Below the pieces are notes generated by a model. It saw only the letters and a list, made by a program, of their open reading frames with translations, was not told where the DNA came from and did no database searches. Below, one piece after another: positions 42,972-52,838 of a stretch of DNA of 64,000 bases. The stretch covers positions 434,001-498,000 of the forward strand of contig NZ_BAAAXV010000001.1 of assembly GCF_039535785.1 (NCBI RefSeq), given 5' to 3'. The DNA comes from Nonomuraea helvata. GTDB lineage: Bacteria > Actinomycetota > Actinomycetes > Streptosporangiales > Streptosporangiaceae. The translations under genes and the position numbers were made by a program. Within the stretch, counting starts at the first letter, position 1, and every line of letters begins with the position of its first letter.

Positions 42972-44096
42972 CAGGCCCTGGCCGACGCCTATGCAGAGGG
43001 ACGCGAGCCCGGTGCCGGAGCCGGCGGCGGCGAGCCGGTGGGCCACGGCGCCGGTGATGCGGGCGCCGGAGGCACCGAGCGGATGGCCCAGGGCGATGGC
43101 GCCGCCGTCGGGGTTGACGATGGCGGGATCGAGCTCGGGCAGCTCGGCCAGGCAGCCGAGCACCTGCGCGGCGAACGCCTCGTTCAGCTCGACGGTCGCG
43201 AGGTCCCCGAACTCCTTGCCCGCCTTGGCCAGGGCCTTCCGCGACGCCTCGACCGGGCCGAGCCCGAAGTAGCGGGGCTCGAGCGCGCTGGCGGCGCTCG
43301 CGGTGATCCGCGCGAGCGGCTCGCGGCCGCGCAGTCCGGCCTCGTCGGTCAGCAGCAGCGCCGCCGCGCCGTCGTTGAGCGGCGAGGCGTTGCCCGCGGT
43401 GACGGTGCCGTCCGCCCGGAAGACGGGCTTGAGCCGGGCCAGCTTGTCCAGGCCGGTGTCCTCGCGGATGCCCTCGTCCCTGGTCAATCCGGCGATCGGG
43501 GCGATCTCGCGCTCGAACGACGCCTTGGCCGCCTTCTGGTGGCTGCCCAGCGCGTACGCGTCCTGCTCCGCCCTGGCGATGCCGTGCTTGTCGGCGATCA
43601 GCTCGGCGCCCTCGCCCAGGGACACGGTGTGCTCGGCGGGCATCGCGGGGTTGACCAGCCGCCAGCCGAGCGTGGTGGAGACCAGCTCCTGCCCGCCTGC
43701 GGGGAAGGCCCTGTCCGGCTTGGGCAGCACCCACGGGGCCCGCGTCATCGACTCCACGCCGCCGGCGATCACGGCGGAGGCGTCGCCGAGGGCGATCATC
43801 CGGTACGCCTGGATGACGGCCTCCATGCCGGACCCGCACAGCCGGTTCACGGTCGCGCCCGGCGTGGTCACAGGCAGCCCGGCCAGCAGCGCGGCCATGC
43901 GGGCGACGTTGCGGTTCTCCTCGCCCGCGCCGTTGGCGTTGCCGAGGATCACCTCGTCGGGGGCCTCGACGTCGTTGCGCTCGGCGATGGCTTTGACGAC
44001 GTGCGCGGCCAGGTCGTCGGGGCGGATCCCGGCCAGCGCCCCGCCGTGTCGGCCGAACGGCGTGCGGACGGCGTCCACCACGTACACGGTCTTCAT
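42951..44096 (-). CDS. pcaF: beta-ketoadipyl-CoA thiolase
   Basis: The 381-residue thiolase has the active-site Cys in [12 protein letters not shown], the His in [16 protein letters not shown] and the C-terminal Cys in [10 protein letters not shown]. It cleaves beta-ketoadipyl-CoA to succinyl-CoA and acetyl-CoA, the last step of the pathway. ATG overlaps the pcaJ stop (ATGA). Other thiolases of similar length exist, but the operon fixes the role. Confidence 0.93.
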   Translation of the reverse strand: MKTVYVVDAVRTPFGRHGGALAGIRPDDLAAHVVKAIAERNDVEAPDEVILGNANGAGEENRNVARMAALLAGLPVTTPGATVNRLCGSGMEAVIQAYRMIALGDASAVIAGGVESMTRAPWVLPKPDRAFPAGGQELVSTTLGWRLVNPAMPAEHTVSLGEGAELIADKHGIARAEQDAYALGSHQKAAKASFEREIAPIAGLTRDEGIREDTGLDKLARLKPVFRADGTVTAGNASPLNDGAAALLLTDEAGLRGREPLARITASAASALEPRYFGLGPVEASRKALAKAGKEFGDLATVELNEAFAAQVLGCLAELPELDPAIVNPDGGAIALGHPLGASGARITGAVAHRLAAAGSGTGLASLCIGVGQGLAVVLER

Positions 44097-44722
44097 GCGA
44101 GAACCTCCGTCTCCGTACGGTCGCGCAGCTCGGCCACGCTCACCCCGGGCGCGGTCTCCACCAGCCTCAGCCCGTCGCCGGTGACGTCGAGCACGCCGAG
44201 GTCGGTGATGATCCGGTGGACGCACCCCTTCCCCGTGAGCGGCAGCGAGCACTCCTCGACGATCTTCGGCGTGCCGTCCTTGGCGGTGTGCTCCATGATC
44301 ACGACGACCCGCCGCGCGCCGTGGACCAGGTCCATCGCCCCGCCCATGCCCTTGACCAGCTTGCCGGGGACCATCCAGTTGGCCAGGTCGCCGCGTGCGG
44401 AGACCTGCATCGCGCCCAGCACCGCCACGTCGATGTGCCCGCCCCGGATCATCCCGAACGACAGCGACGAGTCGAAGAACGCCGCGCCGGGGAGCACGGT
44501 GACCGTCTCCTTGCCCGCGTTGATCAGGTCGGGGTCCAGCGCGTCGGGGGCCGGGTAGGGGCCGACGCCGAGGACGCCGTTCTCCGAGTGCAGGACCACG
44601 TCCACGTCCGGCGGGAGGAACGACGGGATGCGGGTGGGCAGCCCGATGCCGAGGTTGACGTAGTCGCCGTCGCGCAGCTCGGCGGCGGCCCGCGCGACCA
44701 TCTCGTCCCTGGTCCAGCTCAC
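44093..44722 (-). CDS. pcaJ: 3-oxoadipate CoA-transferase subunit B
   Basis: The 209-residue subunit starts at GTG 44722 (GTGA overlap with pcaI) and has the CoA-transferase B motifs [29 protein letters not shown] with the catalytic Glu, and [18 protein letters not shown]. It forms the succinyl-CoA:3-oxoadipate CoA-transferase with PcaI. Confidence 0.94.
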   Translation of the reverse strand: MSWTRDEMVARAAAELRDGDYVNLGIGLPTRIPSFLPPDVDVVLHSENGVLGVGPYPAPDALDPDLINAGKETVTVLPGAAFFDSSLSFGMIRGGHIDVAVLGAMQVSARGDLANWMVPGKLVKGMGGAMDLVHGARRVVVIMEHTAKDGTPKIVEECSLPLTGKGCVHRIITDLGVLDVTGDGLRLVETAPGVSVAELRDRTETEVLA

Positions 44723-45507
44723 GAGGTGGTCCTCCGCTCGATGCCCTTGTCGGCTGCCTGCTCGGCGGTGAGGACGAGGATCCGCTGGACGAACACGCCG
44801 GGCAGGTGGACCTCGTCCGGGTCCAGCTCGGTCAGCTCCTCGACCTCGGCGATCGTGACCCGCCCGGCCATCGCGGCGAGGGGGTTGAAGTTGCGCGCGG
44901 CCTTGTTGAAGACGAGGTTGCCGTACCGGTCGCCCTTGGCGGCCCTGACCAGGGCGAAGTCGGTGGTGATGCTGCGCTCCAGCACGTACTGGCGGCCGTC
45001 GAACTCGCGGACCTCCTTCGGCGGGGAGGCCGCCGCGACCGTGCCGTCCGGGTGGTGGCGCAGCGGCAGGCCGCCGTCGGCGACCGGCGTGCCGACCCCG
45101 GCGGGGGTGTAGAAGGCAGGGATGCCGGCGCCGCCCGCGCGCAGCCGCTCGGCCAGGCTGCCCTGCGGGGTCAGCTCGACCTCCAGCTCCCCTGCCAGGT
45201 ACTGCCGGGCGAACTCCTTGTTGTCGCCGATGTACGAGGCGGTCACGCGGGCGATGCGCCCGGCCGCCAGCAGGACCCCCAGGCCGCCGCCGTCCACTCC
45301 GCAGTTGTTGGACACCACGCCGATGCCGGTCACGCCGGTGTGGTGCAGAGCCTGGATCAGGACGTTGGGGATGCCGCTGAGGCCGAAGCCGCCGACCGCG
45401 AACGACGCACCGTCGCGCACCCCCGCCAGCGCCTCCTCGGCGGTCGCGACCACCTTGTCTCTCCGCACGACGCTCCATTCACCCGGGAGTGTTCGCATGG
45501 TGAACAT
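44719..45507 (-). CDS. pcaI: 3-oxoadipate CoA-transferase subunit A
   Basis: The 262-residue subunit has the CoA-transferase A glycine-rich motif [17 protein letters not shown] and [12 protein letters not shown], and ends in the usual [13 protein letters not shown] segment. It is the first gene of the operon. ATG 45507 lies inside the operator; ATG 45498 (MRTLPGEW) may be the true start, with TAATGT as a -10 box and a leaderless transcript. Confidence 0.92.
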   Translation of the reverse strand: MFTMRTLPGEWSVVRRDKVVATAEEALAGVRDGASFAVGGFGLSGIPNVLIQALHHTGVTGIGVVSNNCGVDGGGLGVLLAAGRIARVTASYIGDNKEFARQYLAGELEVELTPQGSLAERLRAGGAGIPAFYTPAGVGTPVADGGLPLRHHPDGTVAAASPPKEVREFDGRQYVLERSITTDFALVRAAKGDRYGNLVFNKAARNFNPLAAMAGRVTIAEVEELTELDPDEVHLPGVFVQRILVLTAEQAADKGIERRTTS

Positions 45508-45515
45508 TAGTTCAC
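45500..45515. promoter_or_regulatory. operator between pcaI and its IclR regulator
   Basis: GTGAAC-ATTA-GTTCAC is a perfect 6-bp inverted repeat (16 bp) covering the pcaI start region, 36 nt from the start of the divergent regulator. It is the obvious site for that regulator. Confidence 0.65.
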
Positions 45516-45551
45516 TATTGTGCTGTCGAGTATGCGTACGGGACCGCGTTC

Positions 45552-47048
45552 ATGTCAAAGCCCTTGATCGGGCGGAGAGGGGGCCGGATGGAGGCCGCAG
45601 GCGCCCTGGAACGCGGCCTGACCGTGCTCAGGGCACTGGTCGCCGGCCCGGCCGGGCGGGCGCGCGCCACCGATCTCGTGCGCGCCACCGGCCTGGCCAG
45701 GTCGACCGTCGACCGCGTCCTGGCCACGCTGGTCCGTCTCGGCTACGTCCGAGCCGAGGGGCGGGACATGCTGCCGGCGCCGCCGCTGATGGAGCTGGGC
45801 GAGGCCTATCTCGCCTGTGACGGACTGCGCGACCCGCTCGCGCCGCCGGCGGAGCGGCTCGCGGAGGAGCTGGACGAGTCCGTGTCGCTGGCCGTCCAGG
45901 ACGGTGACGGGGTGCGTTTCATCGCCCAGTTCACCCGGCGGCGCACCATGTCGGTCGCCTTCCGGGTCGGCGACCTGCTGCCCGCCACCCGGTGTGCGGC
46001 CGGCCTGGCCCTGCTCGATCCGTCGGCGCCGTGGGCCGAGGACGACCAGCTCATCGAGCCCGGCCTGATCGCGGTCGCGGTGCCCGTACGGGATCCGGAG
46101 GGGCGAGCGGTCTGCGCGGTGAGCGTCGTCAGCCACACCAGCCGGCACACCGCCGCCGGCCTGCGCGACGCCGTGCTCCCCCGGCTGCGCAAGACGGTCG
46201 CGGCCATGGAGGCGGCCCTGCTGGAGCCGCCGCCCCCGCCCCGCCCGCGGCCCGCCGCCACGGATGCCTCGCGCGCCACCAAGCAGGAGCTGGGTGCGGA
46301 GTTCCTGCAGTCGCTGGCCCGCGGGCTGGCCGTGCTGGTGTCGCTCGGCTCGGCCCGCGGAGGCCTCAGCCTGGCCGACGCCGCCAAGGTCACCGGGCTG
46401 CCGAGGGCCACCGCGAGGCGGTCGCTGCAGGTCCTGGAGCGGATGGGCTACGTCGCCTCCCGCGGCTCCCGCTTCGCGCTGCTCCCCAAGGTCATGGAGC
46501 TGGGCTACGCCTCCCTGTCGGAGCGCACGCTCGGCGAGGTCGTCCAGCCGCACCTGGCCGACCTGGTCGCCCGGGTCCACCAGTCGGCCTCGGTCGCGGT
46601 GCTGTCCGGCGACGACGTCCTGTACGTGGCGCGCGTGCCCACGGCGAGCATCATGACCGTCGACATCACGGTCGGCACCCGCTTCCCGGCGTACGCCACC
46701 TCCATGGGCCGGGTGCTCCTGGCGGACCAGCCCGAGGAGCGCCTGGCCGGCGTCACGCCGGAGCGGCTGACCCGTCACACGATCACGTCACCCGCCGGGC
46801 TGCGTGCCGCCGTCCGGCAGGCCGCCGAGGACGGCTATGCCCTGGTCGACCAGGAGCTGGAGGAGGGAGTGCGGTCGATCGCCGTGCCGGTCCGCGGCCG
46901 GGACGGACGGGTGGTCGCGGCCGTCAACGTCGCCACCCACGCCAGCCGCGCGAGCCGGGACGAACTGCTCCGCGACGTGCTGCCCGCCCTGACCGAGACC
47001 GCCGCCAGGGTGGCGGCCGACCTTCGGCACATCCCCGCGGGGCCGTGA
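45552..47048 (+). CDS. pcaR: double-IclR transcriptional regulator of the pca operon
   Basis: The 498-residue protein contains two complete IclR modules: HTH 1 (ATDLVRATGLARSTVDRVLA) with its effector domain to about 220, a Pro-rich linker, and HTH 2 (SLADAAKVTGLPRATARRSL) with a second effector domain to the end. PcaR/PcaU proteins are usually single modules of about 260 residues. The symbol is inferred from position and family. The first module has a more degenerate effector domain. Confidence 0.85.
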   Translation: MSKPLIGRRGGRMEAAGALERGLTVLRALVAGPAGRARATDLVRATGLARSTVDRVLATLVRLGYVRAEGRDMLPAPPLMELGEAYLACDGLRDPLAPPAERLAEELDESVSLAVQDGDGVRFIAQFTRRRTMSVAFRVGDLLPATRCAAGLALLDPSAPWAEDDQLIEPGLIAVAVPVRDPEGRAVCAVSVVSHTSRHTAAGLRDAVLPRLRKTVAAMEAALLEPPPPPRPRPAATDASRATKQELGAEFLQSLARGLAVLVSLGSARGGLSLADAAKVTGLPRATARRSLQVLERMGYVASRGSRFALLPKVMELGYASLSERTLGEVVQPHLADLVARVHQSASVAVLSGDDVLYVARVPTASIMTVDITVGTRFPAYATSMGRVLLADQPEERLAGVTPERLTRHTITSPAGLRAAVRQAAEDGYALVDQELEEGVRSIAVPVRGRDGRVVAAVNVATHASRASRDELLRDVLPALTETAARVAADLRHIPAGP

Positions 47049-47064
47049 CGCCGGCCTCGGCAGA

Positions 47065-47490
47065 TCAGTCGCGTACGCCCATCGCGCCTCTCGGCGGCGC
47101 GATCAGGCCGTACATGACCAGGGCGCAGAGCGCGATCGAGACTATCGACCACACGGGGAAGGCGGCCATGAAGGCGAAGTGCCCGATCATGGCGAGCCCT
47201 GCCAGGATGACCCCGACCACGCGGGCCCACATCTGCCCGGCCAGGACGCCGATTCCGGTGGCGAACAGCAGCACGCCGAGCGCCAGCCAGATCCAGCCCC
47301 ACGCGGTGTAGTTCCACACCAGCAGCCGGCCGCCGGGCGTGACGAAGAAGTACGTCTTGAACAGGGCGATGACGCCTTCGATGATGTTGAAGACGCCCAG
47401 CACCATGGCGAGCGTGCCGGCGAATCCGAGCCAGCCGGAGAAACCGGCACCAGGGTGAAAGGCCCGTCCGAACGGTGTTGACGTCGTCAT
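47065..47490 (-). CDS. small integral membrane protein (DUF7144-like)
   Basis: The 141-residue protein has four hydrophobic helices (FAGTLAMVLGVFNIIEGV, LVWNYTAWGWIWLALGVLLF, VVGVILAGLAMIGHFAFM, SIVSIALCALVMYGLI), the pattern of a common actinobacterial membrane family of unknown function. AAGGAG precedes ATG 47490 and it converges with the IclR gene. Confidence 0.75.
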   Translation of the reverse strand: MTTSTPFGRAFHPGAGFSGWLGFAGTLAMVLGVFNIIEGVIALFKTYFFVTPGGRLLVWNYTAWGWIWLALGVLLFATGIGVLAGQMWARVVGVILAGLAMIGHFAFMAAFPVWSIVSIALCALVMYGLIAPPRGAMGVRD

Positions 47491-47777
47491 GATCGTCTCC
47501 TTGCCGGTGAGTTGAAACCTCCGGGCGATGCATCCATGCCCGAAATGCCCGGCAGCAACAATGCACGTCGGCAAAGCTATGTCTCCACCTGGGCAAAGGC
47601 GACTCAAAATCAACCAAGTGCCTTTCTGCTCATTTTGCCAAAAAAGGAGAGACCCTTGGCCGACATATCTGTTTGAAAAACGACAAAGTGCAGTGGAAAC
47701 CGTTCACCGAATAATGTGGGTTGTGGAGGCTCGGTCACCGACGCGGTGACCCGAGCACCTGAGTCGTTGGAGCATTC
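47491..47777. other. AT-rich intergenic region before the LuxR-type pair
   Basis: No gene is supported here. It holds CGGTCACCGACGCGGTGACC (a hairpin-like dyad, about 47733-47753) close to the next gene and is less GC-rich than its surroundings, so it probably contains divergent promoters. I cannot assign them. Confidence 0.4.
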
Positions 47778-50105
47778 ATGACCATGACCGCACCGACTGT
47801 TTCGTGCCGGCTGCCCGCGGAGCTCAACACCTTCGTCGGCCGGCGACACGAGATCGCCGAGGTCAAGCGGCTGCTGTCCGAAGCCCGGCTGGTGACACTT
47901 GTGGGCGTGGGCGGCGTCGGCAAGACGCGCCTGGCCCTGCGGACCGCGTACGACCTGCGGCGCAGCTTCCGCGACGGCGTATGGCTGGTCGAGCTCGCGG
48001 CGCTGGAGAGCCCCGAACTGCTGGCGCAGACGGTGGCGGAGTGCCTGGAGATCCAGGACCGTTCCGTACGACCGACCCTCGAGGTGCTCGTCGACCACCT
48101 GCGTGACAAGCAGCTGCTCCTGATCCTGGACAACTGCGAGCACCTGATGGACGAGTGCGCCGTGATGGTGGAGACGCTCATGCGCTCCGTGCCCGGCCTG
48201 CGGATCCTGGCGACCAGCCGGCAGTCGCTCGGCGTCGCCGGAGAGCAGACGATGCCCGTGCCGACGCTGCCCATCCCCGACTGCAACGGCTCGTGTCCCT
48301 CCACCGAGTCGCTGAAGCAGTTCGACGCGATCAGGCTGTTCGAGGAGCGGGCCCAGGCGGTGCTCCCCGGATTCGAGGTGTCCGAGGCCAACCAGGAGAT
48401 CGTGGCGCGCATCTGCTGCCGTCTCGACGGCATCCCGCTGGCCATCGAACTGGCGGCCGTACGGCTGCGGGCGATCTCCGTGGAGCAGCTGCTGGCGCGG
48501 CTCGACGACCGGTTCCGGCTGCTCACGACGGGTTCGCGCACGGCCATGCCCCGCCAGCAGACGCTGCGGGCGCTGATCGAGTGGAGCTACGGACTCTGCA
48601 CCGACCAGGAGCGGCTGCTGTGGGCCCGGCTGTCGGTGTTCTCCGGCGGCCTCGACCTGGAGGCGGCCGAGCAGGTGTGCTCCGGGGACGGCATACTCGC
48701 CGACGAGATCGTCGACCTGGTGGTCGGCCTGGTGGGCAAGTCGGTGCTGGCCCGCGAGGAGCACGGGCCGACGGTGCGCTACCGGTTGCTGGAGACGATC
48801 CGCCAGTACGGCCGCGAACGGCTGCGCGAGTCGGGCGAGGAGGCGGAGCTCAAGGCCCGGCACCGCGACTGGTGCCACGATCTCGTGACGCGCGCGCAGC
48901 ACGAATGGTTCGGCCCCGATCAGGTGAACTGGTTCAAGCGCCTGCGCATCGAGCACGGCAACCTCCGCACGGCGCTCGACCACTGCCTCACGACGCCGGG
49001 CGAGGCGGAGCGCGGCCTGGCCATCGCCACGGCGCTGCGGTTCTACTGGATCGCAGCCGGCTCGCTGCGCGAGGGACGCGGCTGGCTCGACCGCCTGCTC
49101 GTCGCCGACGCCGCACCGACCTCCACCCGCGCCGGCGGCCTGTGCCTCAACGCGCGGCTGGCGGTCCTGCAGAGCGACTTCGCGCCGGCCGCGCGGATGC
49201 TGGAGGAGTGCCACGACCTGGCCAGGCGGCTCGGCGACGCGCGCATCCTCGCCGGCGCCGCGTACGTCTCCGGCCTCGCGGCCCTGATCCGGCGTGACTT
49301 CCCCGGCGCGGTCGCCTACCTCGGCGAGGCGGTCGAGGCCCACCGCGAGTCCGGCGAGGCCATGGGCATGGTGAACGCGCTGCAGTACCTCGCCACCGCC
49401 CACTCGCTGCTGGGCCACTCCGAACAGGCCCGGAGCCAGTACAAGGAGTGCCTGGCGCTCTGCGAGGCACGCGAGGACCACTGGTTCAGGTCGTACACGC
49501 TGTGGTTGTACGGGATCGAGCTGTGGCGGCAGGGCGACACGGCCAGCGCGGTCGAGATGGAGCGGGAGGCCATCCGGCTCAAGCGGCCCTTCGACGACCG
49601 GCTGGGCATCGCCCTGTGCACCGAGGCGCTGGCGTGGATGGCCGCCGACGACACGACGGAGCGGGCCGCGGTGCTGTTCGGCGCCTCGCAGGAGAGCTGG
49701 CGCTCGTTCGGCGCTCCCCTGCTCGAGTACCTGTCCGACTACCACGACGCCGCCGAGGCGGTGGCGCGGGAGCGCCTCGGCGGACGCGCGTTCGAGGCCG
49801 GGTTCCGCAAGGGCACCGGACTCACCTCCGCCGAGGCGATCGCGTACGCCATGTGCGAGAGCGCCCAGGTGGCCGAACCGGCGCGCAAGGCGGTCTCGCC
49901 TCTCACGCGGAGGGAGATGGAGATCGCCCAGCTCGTCGCCCAGGGGATGACGAACAAGGCGATCGCGTCCACGCTGGTCATCGCGCAGCGCACGGCCGAG
50001 GGGCACGTCGAGCACATCCTGAACAAGCTGGGGTTCAACTCCCGCGCCCAGATCGCGGCCTGGGTCGGCGAGCAAGGAGAGCTCCTTCCGGGAGGGACCC
50101 CGTGA
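47778..50105 (+). CDS. STAND/LuxR-family ATPase regulator (with HTH)
   Basis: The 775-residue protein has an NB-ARC-like ATPase: Walker A GVGGVGKTRLALR, Walker B LLLILDNCEHL, then LATSRQSLGVAGEQ and GIPLAIELAAVRLR. A long helical TPR-like region follows (about 380-690), and a C-terminal LuxR HTH (SPLTRREMEIAQLVAQGMTN, AEGHVEHILNKLGF). Such proteins act as signal-dependent activators. The gene overlaps the paralogue downstream (GTGA). The effector is unknown; no metabolic gene cluster lies immediately next to it. Confidence 0.9.
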   Translation: MTMTAPTVSCRLPAELNTFVGRRHEIAEVKRLLSEARLVTLVGVGGVGKTRLALRTAYDLRRSFRDGVWLVELAALESPELLAQTVAECLEIQDRSVRPTLEVLVDHLRDKQLLLILDNCEHLMDECAVMVETLMRSVPGLRILATSRQSLGVAGEQTMPVPTLPIPDCNGSCPSTESLKQFDAIRLFEERAQAVLPGFEVSEANQEIVARICCRLDGIPLAIELAAVRLRAISVEQLLARLDDRFRLLTTGSRTAMPRQQTLRALIEWSYGLCTDQERLLWARLSVFSGGLDLEAAEQVCSGDGILADEIVDLVVGLVGKSVLAREEHGPTVRYRLLETIRQYGRERLRESGEEAELKARHRDWCHDLVTRAQHEWFGPDQVNWFKRLRIEHGNLRTALDHCLTTPGEAERGLAIATALRFYWIAAGSLREGRGWLDRLLVADAAPTSTRAGGLCLNARLAVLQSDFAPAARMLEECHDLARRLGDARILAGAAYVSGLAALIRRDFPGAVAYLGEAVEAHRESGEAMGMVNALQYLATAHSLLGHSEQARSQYKECLALCEAREDHWFRSYTLWLYGIELWRQGDTASAVEMEREAIRLKRPFDDRLGIALCTEALAWMAADDTTERAAVLFGASQESWRSFGAPLLEYLSDYHDAAEAVARERLGGRAFEAGFRKGTGLTSAEAIAYAMCESAQVAEPARKAVSPLTRREMEIAQLVAQGMTNKAIASTLVIAQRTAEGHVEHILNKLGFNSRAQIAAWVGEQGELLPGGTP

Positions 50106-52183
50106 AGGCCGGCTCCCACCTTCTGTACGACAAATCCAGCTTTGTCGGACGGACGCGTGAGCTGTGCGCGGTGCGGAAAGCGCTGAGCAAGACCCGGCTG
50201 CTCACCCTGACCGGCGTGGGCGGCGTCGGCAAGACCCGGCTGGCGCTCAGGACCGCGGAGCTCCTGCGGGAGGTGTACCAGGACGGCGTCGAGGTGGTCG
50301 AGCTCGCCACGCTGGAGACCGGCGACCTGCTCGAGCCGGCGGTCGCCACGGCGCTGGGGCTGCGCGACGGCCGTCCCGACCTCATGGCCGTGCTGCAGGA
50401 CTACCTGGCGGGCCGGCGGATGCTGCTGGTCCTGGACAACTGCGAGCATCTGAGCACGGTCTGCGCCCCGTTCGTGGAACGGCTGCTGCGGACCGCCCCG
50501 CGGCTGCAGATCCTGGCGACCAGCAGGCAGAGCCTGGGGGCCTACGGCGAGCAGGTGCTGAGGGTCGCCCCCATGCCGATCCCGAACCCCGGGGCCACCC
50601 TGCGGGAGGTCGCCCGCCAGGACTCCGTGCGCCTGTTCGTGGAACGCGCGGCGGGCGTCCTGCCCGGCTTCACGCTGCACTCCGGCAACGTGGCGTGCGC
50701 GTCGCGGCTGGTGCAGCGCCTCGAAGGGATCCCGCTGGCGATCGAGCTGGCCGCGGTACGGCTGCGCACCCTGCCGCTCGAGGAGCTCATGCGTGAGCTG
50801 GACGAGCGGTTCGACGTACTGGCCGCGAAGGCTCCCGCCGCACTGCCCCGCCACCAGACGCTGCGCGCGACCATCGACTGGAGCTTCCGCCTCTGCTCGA
50901 CCGGCGAGCGGCGGCTCTGGGGCCGGCTCGGGATGTTCCCCGCCGGAGCCGACCTGGAGACCGCGGAGGCGGTGTGCTCGGGCGAGGGCATCGACCGCCT
51001 CGACGTGCTCGATCACCTGGCCGGGCTGGTGGGCAAGTGCGTTCTGGTCAAGGACGGGCCCTGCTACCGCCTGCCGGAGAGCCTGCGCGCCTACGGCTGC
51101 GAGCAGGTGTCGCCCGCCGAGCTGCGGCAGCTGCGCAGGCGCTACGTCGACCATTACCGCAACCTCGTGGAGCGGCACCGGGTCGACGAGATGGTCCCCG
51201 AGCAGGTGGACCGGTACCTGCTGCTGCAGCGGGAGCTGCCCAACATCCGCGTGGCCCTCGAGGCGTGCGTGAGCGAGCCCGCGCTGGCTCCCGTGGGAGC
51301 GGGCGCCGCGGCGGCGATGTGGTGCTTCTGGCTGCTCGCCGGCTCCCTCACCGAGGGCCGCTACTGGCTGGAGCGCGCCCTCGAGCACGTGCCGGACGAA
51401 CACCCGGTACGGGCGGCCGCGCTCTGGACCGACAGCATGCTCGCCATCCGCCAGTGCGACCTCCTGGCGGGGTTGCCGAAGCTGCACGGCTCCATGGCCA
51501 TGGCCCGCGAGTCGGGCGACCAGAAGCTGCTGGCGCACGCCATCCGCACCGCGGCCGTCGCGGCGTTCCTCGCCCACGACGCCCCGCGCGGCCTCGCGCT
51601 GCTGCGGGAGTCCCTCGATCTCCACCAGTCCATCGACGACCTCGACGGCGTCATGTTCGCCATGTACGTCGGCGCCACGTACGGTTCCAGCGAGGACCCG
51701 CGCCAGGCCGCCGAGTACGGCCGGCAGCTCCTGGCCCTGTGCGAGCGGCAGAACGCCCTGGTCTTCCGCGCGTACGCCCAGCTGGCGCTCGGGGTCGCAC
51801 ACTGGAACCTGGAGAACACCGCGCAGGCCGAGGCGCTGGTCACGACGGCCACTGAGTTCACCGGGGGCATCAACGACAGGTGGTGCCTCACCCAGTGCCT
51901 GGAGGTGCTGGCGTGGATCGCGGGCGCGCGGGAAGAGCATGACAGGGCCGCCGAGCTGCTGGGGGCGGCGCACGCGATGTGGCAGACGGTGGGGGCCTCG
52001 CCCGAGTGGATGAATTATCACATGAAGTCGCACGAGCGCTGCACGCGACAGGCCCGCTGCGCGCTGGGCGGACCGGGGTTCGCGGCGGCCTTCCGCCAGG
52101 GGGCGAGGCTCAGCCCGGAACGCGCCGTGGCGTACGCACTGGGCGGCGCCGCACGGACGCGCACCGGACGACCGGACGTGTGA
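50102..52183 (+). CDS. STAND ATPase paralogue lacking the LuxR HTH
   Basis: The 693-residue protein starts at GTG 50102 and shares the same plan as the previous gene: GVGGVGKTRLALRTAELLRE, MLLVLDNCEHL, LATSRQSLGAYGEQ, GIPLAIELAAVRLRTLPLEE and the helical repeats. It ends at GGAARTRTGRPDV, where the linker to the HTH would begin, so it has no DNA-binding domain. Many homologues of this length are known as orphan AfsR-like/BTAD-free ATPases. It may modulate the first protein by forming mixed oligomers. Confidence 0.85.
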   Translation: MKAGSHLLYDKSSFVGRTRELCAVRKALSKTRLLTLTGVGGVGKTRLALRTAELLREVYQDGVEVVELATLETGDLLEPAVATALGLRDGRPDLMAVLQDYLAGRRMLLVLDNCEHLSTVCAPFVERLLRTAPRLQILATSRQSLGAYGEQVLRVAPMPIPNPGATLREVARQDSVRLFVERAAGVLPGFTLHSGNVACASRLVQRLEGIPLAIELAAVRLRTLPLEELMRELDERFDVLAAKAPAALPRHQTLRATIDWSFRLCSTGERRLWGRLGMFPAGADLETAEAVCSGEGIDRLDVLDHLAGLVGKCVLVKDGPCYRLPESLRAYGCEQVSPAELRQLRRRYVDHYRNLVERHRVDEMVPEQVDRYLLLQRELPNIRVALEACVSEPALAPVGAGAAAAMWCFWLLAGSLTEGRYWLERALEHVPDEHPVRAAALWTDSMLAIRQCDLLAGLPKLHGSMAMARESGDQKLLAHAIRTAAVAAFLAHDAPRGLALLRESLDLHQSIDDLDGVMFAMYVGATYGSSEDPRQAAEYGRQLLALCERQNALVFRAYAQLALGVAHWNLENTAQAEALVTTATEFTGGINDRWCLTQCLEVLAWIAGAREEHDRAAELLGAAHAMWQTVGASPEWMNYHMKSHERCTRQARCALGGPGFAAAFRQGARLSPERAVAYALGGAARTRTGRPDV

Positions 52184-52224
52184 GACCTCTTGCACGAAGG
52201 CCGCGCCGACCGGGGACGCGCCGG

Positions 52225-52740
52225 TCAGGCACGGGGCGAGAGGCGGAAGACGCGCAGCTCGCGGCCCGAGCGGTCGGTGTACCCCTGGTAGAGCGGCCAG
52301 AAGCGGGTGAGCGCCCGCCACGCCTCCTCGCGGTCGGCCCCGGCAAGCAGACTGGCCGTCACAGGGATGACGCGCCCGCGGAAGGTCACCGTGGCCTGCG
52401 GGGTCTTGAGCAGGTTTCCGCTCCAGGCGGGGTGGTGCTCGCGGCCGAAGTTGCTGCCGACCACCAGGAAGGTGCCGCCGTCCTCGGGCAGGCAGGCGAG
52501 CGGGCTCTCGCGGGGCTGCCCCGACTTGCTGCCCGTCGTGGTGAGCAGCAGGTGGGGGATCATCTGGTCGCCCATGAGGACCCGGCCGCCGGTCACGCGG
52601 TTGACGAAGCGGTCGAGAGGCGGGACGATCTTGGGCGCGACCCGGGCGAAGCCCCTGGTCCCCGCGAGCCACTGGAAGAACGGGCGCAGCCCGGCACTGA
52701 CCCGGGCCCTCACCCCGCCGCTGGACTGCTGCTCGACCAC
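52225..52740 (-). CDS. deazaflavin (F420)-dependent nitroreductase family protein
   Basis: The 171-residue protein has the split-barrel Ddn-type core LLLTTTGSKSGQPRESPLAC, FLVVGSNFGREHHPAWSGNL and a C-terminal ALTRFWPLYQGYTDRSGREL. Such proteins use F420 or bind flavins in actinobacteria. It begins at GTG 52740 with GAGG upstream and converges with the STAND gene. Substrate unknown. Confidence 0.88.
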   Translation of the reverse strand: MVEQQSSGGVRARVSAGLRPFFQWLAGTRGFARVAPKIVPPLDRFVNRVTGGRVLMGDQMIPHLLLTTTGSKSGQPRESPLACLPEDGGTFLVVGSNFGREHHPAWSGNLLKTPQATVTFRGRVIPVTASLLAGADREEAWRALTRFWPLYQGYTDRSGRELRVFRLSPRA

Positions 52741-52838
52741 GGTGACCTCACGTCCGGTTCAGGGCTGGCGCTGCTGACGGGGGCCCAGGATACTTCCCAA
52801 CCAAGCGATAGGTCTACTCCGGGTCGGCGCAGCACTCC

